Shown: positions 8,919 through 17,375, counted from the first letter of the stretch. The stretch is DNA of 64,000 nucleotides from Clostridium sartagoforme (GCF_004794105.1 NZ_SRYR01000001.1:744001-808000), one strand, 5' to 3'. Notes: generated by a model from the sequence alone, not told the origin. Numbers and translations are program-made.

Positions 8919-10247
8919 ATGCAAAAATTTATGGACTGGATGGAACGTTATATTGTTCCTGTAGCATCTAAGATTGGTGCTCAAAGACACTTAGTTGCTA
9001 TCCGTGATGGTTTCGCAACTATAATGCCACTTATGATAGTAGGTTCTTTTGGATTATTAATCCATAACTTCCCAATTGATTCAGTTAAAGCAATGTTTGG
9101 AGAAGGCGGAGCTTTACACTGGCTAGATGTTATAGCTCTTAACGTTTATGCGGGATCAATGTTCTTAATGGGATTATTTGCTGCAATATCTATAGGATAT
9201 GCATTAGGTAAATCTTATGATGTTGATGGTTTTTCAACTGGATTAGTTACTATGGCTTCAAGCTTAATATTAACTAATATGATGGCATACAAAGCTCCTG
9301 TTACTTGGGGTGGATTTGACCTAGGTACAGTAGGTTGGGAACCTGGTATTTTCGCTAAATGGTTAGGTTCTGCTGGACTTGTAACTATTCTTATTACTAC
9401 TTTAATTACTGGTACATTATTTGCAAAAATAGTTAAGAGTGGTAAGCTAAACATTACTTTACCTGATGGAGTACCTCCAGCAGTTGCTAGATCATTCTCA
9501 GCATTATTACCAACAGCAGTTGTTTTAGTGTTAGTAGGTATAGTATTTGCTATATGTGAAGCATTTGGATATGCTGATGTTTACTTACACGTTTATAATG
9601 GAATAGCTAAACCATTAATGGTATTCTCTAACTCATTACCAGTATTACTATTCATAATATTATTACAACAAGTATTATGGTTCTTTGGATTACACGGTTC
9701 AAATATTTTAGCACCAGTTATTAATGGTATATTCTTAGCATTAACTGCTGAAAATATGGCAGCTATAGCAGCTGGTAACACTGAGGGAATCAATATTATC
9801 AACAGCCAATTCTTAGATTCATATGTTAACCTTGGTGGATCTGGATTAACTGCAGCATTAGTTATTGTTATGATGTTTAAATCTAAATCACAAGTTAACA
9901 AACAAATTAGAAATGTTGCTGGTGGTCCTGCATTCTTCAACATTAACGAACCATTAATATTCGGTTTACCAATAGTGTTAAATCCAATATACATTATTCC
10001 ATTCATAGCTGCTCCATTAGTTTCTGCATGTATTGCTTATGCAGCAAGTGTAGCTGGATTCGTAGCTCCAGCATCAGCAGTAGTTCCATGGACTTGTCCT
10101 CCAATCATCTCTGCATGGTTAGCAACTGGACAATGGCAAGGTGCAGCAGTAGCTTTAGTTAATATATTAGTTGGTGTATTAATTTACTTACCATTCGTAA
10201 TGTATGCTGATAAGAAGAACTTAGAATTAGAAGTAGCTGAAGCATAA
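8919..10247 (+). CDS. PTS EIIC component, lactose/cellobiose family
   Basis: Polytopic membrane permease of 442 aa that binds and translocates the sugar. ATG 8919 is preferred because AAGGGGG lies 8 nt upstream; a longer frame from 8847 has no such site. The protein opens with MQKFMDWMERYIVPVASKIGAQRH, typical of CelB/ChbC-type EIIC, and carries the conserved NEPLIFGLPIVLNP loop. About ten hydrophobic segments are visible. It is separated from EIIB/EIIA but has a matching sigma-54 promoter and upstream site, so it almost certainly completes the same PTS. Confidence 0.9.
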   Translation: MQKFMDWMERYIVPVASKIGAQRHLVAIRDGFATIMPLMIVGSFGLLIHNFPIDSVKAMFGEGGALHWLDVIALNVYAGSMFLMGLFAAISIGYALGKSYDVDGFSTGLVTMASSLILTNMMAYKAPVTWGGFDLGTVGWEPGIFAKWLGSAGLVTILITTLITGTLFAKIVKSGKLNITLPDGVPPAVARSFSALLPTAVVLVLVGIVFAICEAFGYADVYLHVYNGIAKPLMVFSNSLPVLLFIILLQQVLWFFGLHGSNILAPVINGIFLALTAENMAAIAAGNTEGINIINSQFLDSYVNLGGSGLTAALVIVMMFKSKSQVNKQIRNVAGGPAFFNINEPLIFGLPIVLNPIYIIPFIAAPLVSACIAYAASVAGFVAPASAVVPWTCPPIISAWLATGQWQGAAVALVNILVGVLIYLPFVMYADKKNLELEVAEA

Positions 10248-10285
10248 TAATTAAGCCCTATAAATAATATTAAAATAAATGTAAG

Positions 10286-10312
10286 AAGGATAGTTTATAA
10301 CTATCCTTTTTG
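10286..10312 (+). terminator. Terminator after EIIC
   Basis: A perfect hairpin AAGGATAGTT-TAT-AACTATCCTT is followed by a T-run. It lies between EIIC and the 52-aa ORF, so the latter is expressed at lower level by readthrough or from its own promoter. Confidence 0.8.
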
Positions 10313-10335
10313 CGCAAAGTTTAGGAGTTGGTAAA

Positions 10336-10494
10336 ATGAAGGAACTTTTATATAAATTTACACATCTATTTAGTTATTCAACAGAAGATAAATCAGATGA
10401 GGCTGTTAAAAAAAGAAAGTCACAAGCTATTACTAATATCTGTGCCATAATTAGCATATTATTATTATTATATTTAATTTCAGGTGTTAAGTAA
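10336..10494 (+). CDS. Small single-pass membrane protein, 52 aa, unknown function
   Basis: ATG 10336 is preceded by AGGAG (10323-10327) at 8 nt. The product has a charged N-terminal half (MKELLYKFTHLF, then EDKSDEAVKKRKS) and one hydrophobic helix near the C-terminus (ICAIISILLLLYLISG). It lies directly downstream of the EIIC gene and its terminator, and a strong bidirectional terminator follows. I do not recognise a family. Good ribosome binding site and compact placement support a real gene. Confidence 0.6.
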   Translation: MKELLYKFTHLFSYSTEDKSDEAVKKRKSQAITNICAIISILLLLYLISGVK

Positions 10495-10499
10495 TAAAT

Positions 10500-10533
10500 A
10501 AGGCTATTGCAATATTAATATTGCAATAGCCTT
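10500..10533. terminator. Bidirectional terminator between convergent genes
   Basis: A 16-bp perfect inverted repeat, AAGGCTATTGCAATAT on each arm with a TA centre, is flanked by A/T tracts. It sits between the + strand 52-aa gene and the - strand coiled-coil gene and can serve both. Confidence 0.85.
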
Positions 10534-10537
10534 AAAA

Positions 10538-10942
10538 TTATATTTTCCAATGCTCTTTAAATTTCAGAACTTCATTAAAGTTCTTAGTTGTGATTTGTTG
10601 AGTTAATACAATTTCATCTTCAATATCACTAATTCTTCTTGCTAAGGCTTGATCTAAAGTCTTTAAATCATCTTCAAGTTGATCTATGTTACTAAATTTA
10701 CTAGAAATTATATTAAGTGCTCTTGTCACATCTTTTCTAAATTTTTCTTGCTCATCTTTCATTGATTTAACTTCACTTTGTAATATACTTAAATTATGTG
10801 TATTATTTAAAATTATATTTTTCATTTGGCTTAATATTTTAGGTAATTGTTTTAATACTTCATTAGTTTCATAAAGAGTTAAATAAGTACTATCTTCACT
10901 AGATTTTACATTATTATATGAATTAAATCTTCCATCTTCCAA
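10538..10942 (-). CDS. Coiled-coil protein of unknown function, 134 aa
   Basis: The product is almost entirely helical with heptad spacing: LPKILSQMKNIILNN, LSILQSEVKSMKDEQEKF, IDQLEDDLKTLDQALARRI. It has no membrane segment or signal peptide and no recognised domain. The start is chosen as TTG 10940-10942 because GAGGTGAT (revcomp of 10947-10954) places GAGG 8 nt upstream; a GTG at 10949-10951 would lie inside the ribosome binding site. It is the lone - strand gene in this area and shares a terminator with the gene on its 3' side. Could be a structural or adaptor protein; I cannot assign a role. Confidence 0.7.
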   Translation of the reverse strand: MEDGRFNSYNNVKSSEDSTYLTLYETNEVLKQLPKILSQMKNIILNNTHNLSILQSEVKSMKDEQEKFRKDVTRALNIISSKFSNIDQLEDDLKTLDQALARRISDIEDEIVLTQQITTKNFNEVLKFKEHWKI

Positions 10943-11303
10943 GATAATCACCTCTATATAATATATGAATTATAATATATTGGTGTCTAAAAAAGATAAA
11001 ATATAATATATGTTTCAATAAATAATCTACATCTTAAGTACTTATGCTATTTTAAGTTAAAAATATTCTTGAAAGAAAATTAGATTGATTGGAAGTATAT
11101 ATAGTCTAATTTTTATATAAGTTAATTGTGTAATTACATAACTGAATGTTTATATATAGACTAATTGAATAAAATGTAGAAATTTTGTTGTAACTTGTAT
11201 ATAATCTTATTTTAACCATAGTATTTTTTTAACATAAATAATATAATATATAAAAAGATATTCTTTCCTTTAATAAAGAAGCTAATTATGGAGGAGCTAA
11301 GTT
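10943..11303. promoter_or_regulatory. Divergent intergenic region between the coiled-coil gene and clpS
   Basis: Very AT-rich region of 361 bp that must contain divergent promoters. Two direct copies of TATATATAG(T/A)CTAATT lie at 11096-11111 and 11151-11166 (15 of 16 identical, 55 bp apart). The first also forms an inverted repeat AAAATTAGA/TCTAATTTT (11076-11084, 11105-11113). A TATAAT at 11200-11205 has no convincing -35. No gene seen. Confidence 0.4.
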
Positions 11304-11603
11304 TTGGAAACAAATTCAAGAGTAATAGATAAGATAAACTATAAGATAAAGAAACCGAAAAAATATAAGGTAATAATGCATAATGATGATTTTACAACTA
11401 TGGAATTTGTAATTGCAGTGTTGAATATAATTTTTAATAAAAATATAGAGGAAGCGAATAATATAATGATGGAAGTTCATAAGAAGGGTACAGGAGTAGC
11501 AGGTATTTACCCTTATGACATAGCAGTATCAAAAGCTAATAAAGCTATGATGATGGCAAAAGAAGAGGGATTTCCATTTAAACTTACAGTAGAGGGGGAT
11601 TAA
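11304..11603 (+). CDS. clpS: ClpS, adaptor of the Clp protease
   Basis: Adaptor of 99 aa with the ClpS core: YKVIMHNDDFTTMEFVIAVL, the helix with VHKKGTGVAGIYPYDIA, and EEGFPFKLTVEGD at the end. In the family this protein binds N-degron substrates and delivers them to ClpA. The start is TTG 11304 after GGAGGAG (11290-11296). It is directly followed by clpA with 1 bp between, so both are made as a matched pair. Confidence 0.92.
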   Translation: METNSRVIDKINYKIKKPKKYKVIMHNDDFTTMEFVIAVLNIIFNKNIEEANNIMMEVHKKGTGVAGIYPYDIAVSKANKAMMMAKEEGFPFKLTVEGD

Positions 11604-11604
11604 C

Positions 11605-13833
11605 ATGGATATAAGTAAAATAGTAAGAGATGTATTACTTAGGGCTTATAGTATTGCTAAGGAAAATAATAGTGAATACGTAACTCCAGAGCATTTGCTT
11701 TTAAGTGCTTTAGAGGAAAACAGCTTTAAAAATGTAATATTAAGATTAAATGCTGATATAGATGAGTTAAAAGGCGATTTAAATAAATATATTGATGAGT
11801 ATATAGATAAACAGGAAGATGGAGAGCCAGAAGAAAGTTATGGTATAAAAAATATATTAATAGTATCAACTCAGCAAGCAGCATTTAGTGAAAGGAACTT
11901 TGTAGCATTAGAGCATATAATTTCTGCTTTATATGCATTAAAGGATAGTCATGCAGTTTATTATTTAGAGAAGCAAGGAATAGATAAGCAACAGTTACTA
12001 TTTGAGCTGTCTCATAATAAGTCAGAAGAAGAAAATCTTGCAAAGGATGCAATAAAAATTATAAAAGTAAATAAAGAAGAGTCTTCAAAAGAAAAAAGTA
12101 TAGTCAATACTTATTGTAGAGAGCTAACAGAGTCCATTGAAGATGATGAATATCCTTTAATAGGTAGGAAGGATATTATTGATAGAACTATCCAAATTTT
12201 ATGTAGAAGAACTAAGAATAACCCGGTTCATATTGGAGAGCCGGGAGTAGGCAAAACTGCTATTACTATGGGCCTTGCAAAATTAATAAGAGAAGGTAAA
12301 GTGCCAGATAAGCTTAAAAATGCTAAGGTATTCTCATTAGATGTAGGTGGATTATTAGCAGGAACTAAGTATAGAGGTGACTTTGAGGAAAGAATAAAGC
12401 AAGTACTTGATGAAATAAAAACTTATGATAATCCAATAATTTATATTGATGAAATTCATAATATAGTTGGAGCAGGAGCTCTAAATGGTAGTTCTTTAGA
12501 TGGTGGAAATCTTATTAAAGGTTATTTGCTAGAAGGTAAAATTAGATTTATAGGGGCTACTACTTATGATGATTACAAGAAGTATTTTGAAAAAGATAAG
12601 GCTTTAGTTAGAAGGTTTCAAGTTATAGAAGTTAAGGAAACTTCAATTAAAGAAAGTATTGATATACTACAAGGACTTAAGGAAGGCTTTGAAGCTTATC
12701 ATAATGTTAAATATACGGAAGAAGCTTTAAGTGCAGCTGTTAATTTAAGTTCAAAATATATGAATGATAAATTTTTACCTGATAAAGCCATAGATATTAT
12801 AGATGAAGCAGGTGCTTTTCTAGATATTAATAGAAAGAAATATAAGAATGGAATAGTTGATGAAGCAGTAATAGAAGAAATAATATCTAAAACTTGTCAT
12901 ATACCTAAGCAAGTAGTAGAAAATTCAGAAGTTAAATCTCTAAAGATATTAGAAAAAGAACTTAAGAAAAATATTTTTGGACAGAACTTAGCAGTAGAAG
13001 AAGTTACAAAGTGTGTAAAAATGTCTAGGGCTGGATTAAATGACGAAAATAAGCCAATAGCTTCAATGTTATTTGTAGGTCCAACTGGAGTAGGTAAAAC
13101 TGAAATAGCTAAGGTTCTTTCAAAAACTCTTGGAATTGATTTAGTAAGATTTGATATGAGTGAATATGGAGAAAAGCATGCAGCTGCAAAATTAATAGGA
13201 TCTCCTCCAGGGTATGTAGGATATGAAGAAGGTGGGCTTTTAACTGATACTATTAGAAAGAAGCCTAACTGTGTATTACTTTTAGATGAAATTGAAAAGG
13301 CACATCCAGATATCCTAGGAGTATTACTTCAAGTAATGGATTATGCCACATTAACAGATAATAAAGGTAGAAAAGCTGACTTTAGAAATACAATTATCAT
13401 TATGACATCTAATGCTGGTGCAAGGGATATAGGAAAAAATCTTGTAGGATTTGGTAGAGAAAGTTTAAATTTAAATGCTATGGATGAAGAAGTAAAAAGA
13501 AGTTTTACACCAGAGTTTAGAAATAGACTTGATAAGATTATAGTGTTTAATCAAATTACTAAGGAAATGGCTTTAGATATTACTAAGAATGAAATAAGTA
13601 AGTTTAAAGAAAAATTAAAGGAAAAGAATATCGAAATATCAATTAGTAATAAAGTTTTAAGCTATATTAGTAATAAGGGTTTATCTAAGGAGTTTGGTGG
13701 ACGAGAAATAAAGAGAGTAATAAACTCTGAACTTAAGACCTTACTTATAGATGAAATTTTATTTGGTAAGTTATCTAAGGGAGGAAAATGCTCCATAGGA
13801 TTAAAGGATAATAAATTAGTAATTAAATATTAG
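11605..13833 (+). CDS. clpA: ClpA, ATPase subunit of the ClpAP protease
   Basis: Hsp100 unfoldase of 742 aa with two AAA+ modules. The N-domain contains two Clp repeats (YVTPEHLLLSALEEN, FVALEHIISALYAL). D1 carries Walker A GEPGVGKT and Walker B IIYIDEIH; D2 carries GPTGVGKT and CVLLLDEIEKAHPD. The loop VGFGRES aligns with the IGL/IGF loop that docks on ClpP. Adjacent ClpS and the absence of a long middle domain fit ClpA rather than ClpB or ClpC. clpP is not in the window. Confidence 0.93.
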   Translation: MDISKIVRDVLLRAYSIAKENNSEYVTPEHLLLSALEENSFKNVILRLNADIDELKGDLNKYIDEYIDKQEDGEPEESYGIKNILIVSTQQAAFSERNFVALEHIISALYALKDSHAVYYLEKQGIDKQQLLFELSHNKSEEENLAKDAIKIIKVNKEESSKEKSIVNTYCRELTESIEDDEYPLIGRKDIIDRTIQILCRRTKNNPVHIGEPGVGKTAITMGLAKLIREGKVPDKLKNAKVFSLDVGGLLAGTKYRGDFEERIKQVLDEIKTYDNPIIYIDEIHNIVGAGALNGSSLDGGNLIKGYLLEGKIRFIGATTYDDYKKYFEKDKALVRRFQVIEVKETSIKESIDILQGLKEGFEAYHNVKYTEEALSAAVNLSSKYMNDKFLPDKAIDIIDEAGAFLDINRKKYKNGIVDEAVIEEIISKTCHIPKQVVENSEVKSLKILEKELKKNIFGQNLAVEEVTKCVKMSRAGLNDENKPIASMLFVGPTGVGKTEIAKVLSKTLGIDLVRFDMSEYGEKHAAAKLIGSPPGYVGYEEGGLLTDTIRKKPNCVLLLDEIEKAHPDILGVLLQVMDYATLTDNKGRKADFRNTIIIMTSNAGARDIGKNLVGFGRESLNLNAMDEEVKRSFTPEFRNRLDKIIVFNQITKEMALDITKNEISKFKEKLKEKNIEISISNKVLSYISNKGLSKEFGGREIKRVINSELKTLLIDEILFGKLSKGGKCSIGLKDNKLVIKY

Positions 13834-13842
13834 AATATATAG

Positions 13843-13876
13843 AGGAGCTATCTATTAGGTAGCTCCTTCATTTTTC
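13843..13876 (+). terminator. Terminator after clpSA
   Basis: AGGAGCTA (13843-13850) pairs with TAGCTCCT (13860-13867), followed by TCATTTTTCATTTTT. Its distal part merges with a short repeat remnant at 13869-13907. Confidence 0.7.
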
Positions 13877-13907
13877 ATTTTTCATTTTTCATTGTGCAAC
13901 AGCACCT
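13869..13907 (-). repeat. Remnant end of an interspersed repeat (family shared with 31861 and 50809)
   Basis: Read on the - strand this is AGGTGCTGTTGCACAATG followed by three GAAAAAT-type units. The first 24 bases equal the left end of the repeat at 31861, AGGTGCTGTTGCACAATG then AAAAAT. Only the terminus is present. Confidence 0.6.
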
Positions 13908-13957
13908 TTATATTATACAATATAGTAGTATCTATGTACTGATGGGAGGAGATTAGA

Positions 13958-14299
13958 TTGGTTTTAAAATATTTTATTTTAATCTGGGGTATAATAGAGG
14001 TTTTAATGGGAGGATATGTAGCTATAAGAAAGAAACTTTCATTTTTAGAAGGAGTTATGGAGAGCATTTACTATATAGATAATAAATTTGACATTTCAAA
14101 GGTTAAGGATATTAAGAATTTTTCCAGGTGGATTGGAGAAACTGTATTAATAGAAGGTGGTTTATATATTTTCTTAGCATCTGCTTCTATATATTTTGAG
14201 TTAAGTAACTTTATAGTATTAATATTTATAGCTATAATTGAAGTGTTTTTCTTTAAGACTATTATAAGAGGAGCTTTAAATTTTATAGAGGAAGCATAG
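13958..14299 (+). CDS. Small membrane protein of unknown function, 113 aa
   Basis: The start is TTG 13958 with GGGAGGAG 6 nt upstream. Three hydrophobic segments are visible: near the N-terminus (YFILIWGIIEVLMGGYVAI), around residues 65-80 (IEGGLYIFLASASIYF) and 85-100 (IVLIFIAIIEVFFF), with a polar region SIYYIDNKFDISKVKDIKNF between the first two. It ends 8 bp before a TPR-protein gene, so the two are probably an operon. Family not recognised. Confidence 0.75.
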   Translation: MVLKYFILIWGIIEVLMGGYVAIRKKLSFLEGVMESIYYIDNKFDISKVKDIKNFSRWIGETVLIEGGLYIFLASASIYFELSNFIVLIFIAIIEVFFFKTIIRGALNFIEEA

Positions 14300-14307
14300 A
14301 GGATAAT

Positions 14308-15234
14308 ATGGAGAATAAGAACTATATATATGAAAATTATTTAAATATGGCAAGAAGTTTTGTAAGTAGCAAAGATTATATTAAAGCTTTAAAGTTTTAT
14401 CAAAAGGCCTATAAATTCCATGAAGGGCAAAAAGATATTGATTTGATTTTAGATATGGCTTTATTATATGATAAATTAGGATTTAAAGAATTAGCTGAAG
14501 AAAAGTATAGAAGAGTTATAGAAATTGATTCTAGTGATCCAAGAGCATATTATGGAATTGGTGTAATATATGATGAGCTAGAAAATTATAAAGAAGCAAT
14601 AAAATATTATAAGGTGGCTACAGAAATTGATAAAACTTATGATAGGGCATATTTTTATTTAGCTAATGCATATGATGAATTAGGGAATAAAGAAGAGGCT
14701 ATAAAAAATTATAAGCTTACTTTAGATTTAGTTCCAAAAGATTTATGGGCAAATGCAAACTTAGGAAGTATATACGAAGAAATTGGAGATTATAATAAAG
14801 CGCTATATTATATGGGAAAAGCATTAGAAACTAATCCTAAGCATTATAAAATACTATACAATATGGGAGTAATATATAAAGCTTTAGGAAATTATGAAAA
14901 AGCAGAGTTTTATTATAGAGAATCTATAAAAGAATATAAGGAATATTCTTTTAGTTATTTGAACTTATCTATAATCTATAAAGAAGCTGGAAAATATAGT
15001 GAAGCAATAGAGATAATTTCTGAAGGAATTGAAAATAATTATGATGAAGCTTTTTTATATTATAATAGATGTTGTTTTTATATAAATGCAGGAGATTATA
15101 ATAAGGCCATAAAAGATTTATATAAAAGCATTGAATTAAATAATTTTTTCCTTGATTATATGATAAAGGATAAGGAAATTGATGAATTAAGAAGGTTTGA
15201 TGAATATAATGATTTAATAAGAAGTAAGTTTTAA
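14308..15234 (+). CDS. Tetratricopeptide (TPR) repeat protein
   Basis: Protein of 308 aa built of about eight tandem 34-residue TPR units, with typical signatures such as PRAYYGIGVIYDELENYKEA, AYFYLANAYDELGNKEEA and ILYNMGVIYKALGNYEKA. No signal peptide or enzymatic domain. TPR solenoids mediate protein-protein binding. Its partner is unknown, but close coupling with the upstream membrane protein suggests a membrane-associated role. Confidence 0.85.
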   Translation: MENKNYIYENYLNMARSFVSSKDYIKALKFYQKAYKFHEGQKDIDLILDMALLYDKLGFKELAEEKYRRVIEIDSSDPRAYYGIGVIYDELENYKEAIKYYKVATEIDKTYDRAYFYLANAYDELGNKEEAIKNYKLTLDLVPKDLWANANLGSIYEEIGDYNKALYYMGKALETNPKHYKILYNMGVIYKALGNYEKAEFYYRESIKEYKEYSFSYLNLSIIYKEAGKYSEAIEIISEGIENNYDEAFLYYNRCCFYINAGDYNKAIKDLYKSIELNNFFLDYMIKDKEIDELRRFDEYNDLIRSKF

Positions 15235-15327
15235 TATGAAACTTACTTTATTTTATTAAACTGTTGATAATGTATGAGTTTAATATGGATTTGTTAGAAA
15301 AGAGTATATAATATTAGTGAAAAAGAT

Positions 15328-15355
15328 TTGAACAAATTGTTAATTCCGTTATAAT
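15328..15355 (+). promoter_or_regulatory. Candidate rnf operon promoter with Rex-like half site
   Basis: TTGAAC (15328-15333), a 16-bp spacer and TATAAT (15350-15355) form a good sigma-A promoter. The spacer holds TTGTTAA (15337-15343), one full half of the Rex consensus TTGTTAA-N4-TTAACAA, and a second TTGTTAA occurs at 15407-15413. A small hairpin CTGTC-TTTAA-GACAG (15485-15499) precedes the rnfC ribosome binding site. NADH-responsive control is plausible but unproven. Confidence 0.5.
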
Positions 15356-15520
15356 TACAATTACTTCAAGTTGTCCATATGAGACTTTTATGTTAATATT
15401 AGAACGTTGTTAAATTGAGATTTAAAATAAATACCAGTTTAACTATGAAATTATTAGTAATTTTTAAATGTTAATTTATAATAAGCTGTCTTTAAGACAG
15501 TCATTATAGGAGGGTTTATA

Positions 15521-16453
15521 GTGTTATGTAATCTGTTTAATAATGTAAATGTTTCTAATAAAATGTTTATATTAAAAGATGCTAAATTATGTGAAGTCTT
15601 AAACGAAGAAAATACTGATTTGGAAAGCTTTACTAAAGATTTACAAGAAAAAACAAAAGAAACTTTAAAGAATTTTAAAGGAAAAAAAGTTATTGTTAAA
15701 GCATTTAGCTTTCAACCTAATTTAAATGGGTATAAAGTTATTGCTAATGAAAGAAAAGACGACTTAAAAATTGGTTTTGAAAAACTAAAGGAGCTATGTG
15801 ACTTAAAAGTAGTAGTATCAAAGGAAGATAAAGAACTAATTACTTCTCTTAAAGAGTTTAGTGATGTTACTACTGTAAAAAGAATAGAAGAGTTAAATAG
15901 TGACAAATTAGCAAGTAAGATTTTCTCAAGTACTGATAATGTTCTAATCATTGATATTGTGGATGTTATAAGAATAGGACAAGTATCTAAAGGTAAAATA
16001 GCTGAAAGTTTTATAACTGTATATGGAAGTGCTGTAGAAGGTAATAAAGTTTTAGCATTAAAGAAAGAAGCTACATATAGAGAAATAATTGAAGCAGTTA
16101 ATGGAAGTGTAGATAAAATAGCTAAGGTTGTTGATGGGGGATCTCTTAACGGAAAACAAGTATATAATTTAGATAATAAAATAACATCTGAATCAAGAAG
16201 TATCTTATTCTTATCTAATGAAGATTTACCTTCAAATGAAGCTTATAGCTGTATAAACTGTAGCAAATGCTTAAGAGCTTGTCCTGAAGGATTAAATCCA
16301 ATTAAACTTTATGACTTATATAAAAGAAATGAAAAAGAAGAGTTTATAAAGTTTGGTGGCGACAAGTGTATAGATTGTGGCTTATGTAGTTATGTATGCC
16401 CATCTAATATTGAAATTGCTCAAGCAATTAAAACAGCAAAAACTTTTAAATAA
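15521..16453 (+). CDS. rnfC: RnfC-like subunit, short form, of the Rnf ferredoxin:NAD+ complex
   Basis: The GTG start follows AGGAGGG. At 310 aa it is well below the roughly 430-450 aa typical of RnfC. The C-terminus carries two 4Fe-4S motifs (CINCSKCLRACP and CIDCGLCSYVCP) and an SLBB-like segment (ESFITVYGSAVEGNKVLALK) precedes them. The usual N-terminal GGIHP-type stretch and the glycine-rich NADH/FMN-binding motifs are not visible; only a remnant of the Rossmann-like domain remains. It is the first gene of rnfCDGEAB, so the assignment rests on C-terminal motifs and position. Whether it still binds NADH is open. Confidence 0.8.
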   Translation: MLCNLFNNVNVSNKMFILKDAKLCEVLNEENTDLESFTKDLQEKTKETLKNFKGKKVIVKAFSFQPNLNGYKVIANERKDDLKIGFEKLKELCDLKVVVSKEDKELITSLKEFSDVTTVKRIEELNSDKLASKIFSSTDNVLIIDIVDVIRIGQVSKGKIAESFITVYGSAVEGNKVLALKKEATYREIIEAVNGSVDKIAKVVDGGSLNGKQVYNLDNKITSESRSILFLSNEDLPSNEAYSCINCSKCLRACPEGLNPIKLYDLYKRNEKEEFIKFGGDKCIDCGLCSYVCPSNIEIAQAIKTAKTFK

Positions 16454-16483
16454 ATTAAGAAAATCTGAATAGGAGTGAAGACT

Positions 16484-17371
16484 GTGGAAAAGAATAATCT
16501 TAAAATATCTCCAGCACCTTATATTAAAAAAGGTCTAGAGATTAATAAGATAATGATAGATTTTATTATTGCTTTAATTCCAGCAATTTTTGCGGGGATT
16601 TATTTTTACAAAATAGATGCAGTTAAAATAATTGTAGCAACTATTTTAACTTCTCTAATTGCAGAAGGAATTTGGAATAAATATGTTAAGAAGACAAGAT
16701 TTATTACTGATTTAAGTCCTATTGTTTTAGGTATATTAGTGGCTCTTGTTATGCCTACTCATGTGCCTTTATGGATACCTATAATAGGATCAGTATTTGC
16801 TAGTATAGTAGTTAAGCAATTCTTTGGTGGACTTGCTCAAAACTTTATGAACCCAGCTGCAGCAACTAAGGCATTCTTAATTGCCTCTTGGGCAGGGGTT
16901 ATGGCAAAGCCTGCAAGTGATGCAACAACATCAGCAAGTGCAACAGAAGTAGTGGTACCTTTAATGGATAAGATTATAGGGCAAGCAACTGGAAACATAG
17001 GTGAAGTATCAATTTTAGCTTTATGCATAGGTGGATTATACTTAGCATTAAGAGGTAGAATTAGTTTAAGAGGTCCAATAGCATTTATAGTATCATCTAT
17101 GATTATGTACAGTGTATTAGATAAAGATTTATTATTACCTGGAGCATTTTTCTTAGCTGCAATATTTATGACTACAGATTATGGAACTACTCCAATGACA
17201 AAGTTTGGACAATATATATTTGGAGCTATTGCAGGGATATGTGCATCAGTAATTGCAGTTAAAGGATTTAATCCAGAAGGTCCTTATTATGCAATAATAA
17301 TTATGAATTTATGTACACCTCTTATAGATTATTTAACAACTAAAAAATATAAGGTTAAGAAGGAGGCTTAA
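16484..17371 (+). CDS. rnfD: RnfD, membrane flavoprotein subunit of Rnf
   Basis: Polytopic membrane protein of 295 aa. GTG 16484 is chosen because AGGAG (16471-16475) lies 8 nt upstream; a GTG at 16475 overlaps the binding site. It contains the conserved FMNPAAATKAFLIASW and a DATTS segment at residues 146-150 that sits where this family carries covalently bound FMN on Thr. Four bases separate it from rnfG. In the complex it is part of the membrane electron path and ion pump. Confidence 0.92.
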   Translation: MEKNNLKISPAPYIKKGLEINKIMIDFIIALIPAIFAGIYFYKIDAVKIIVATILTSLIAEGIWNKYVKKTRFITDLSPIVLGILVALVMPTHVPLWIPIIGSVFASIVVKQFFGGLAQNFMNPAAATKAFLIASWAGVMAKPASDATTSASATEVVVPLMDKIIGQATGNIGEVSILALCIGGLYLALRGRISLRGPIAFIVSSMIMYSVLDKDLLLPGAFFLAAIFMTTDYGTTPMTKFGQYIFGAIAGICASVIAVKGFNPEGPYYAIIIMNLCTPLIDYLTTKKYKVKKEA

Positions 17372-17375
17372 TGTT

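Noticed and set aside
13869..13907. CRISPR-like short tandem repeat (CATTTTT units)
   Set aside because: Units are 7-8 bp and contiguous, without spacers; they belong to the end of an interspersed repeat.
14308..15234. Glycosyltransferase OGT-type assignment for the TPR protein
   Set aside because: Only TPR repeats are visible; no catalytic domain follows.
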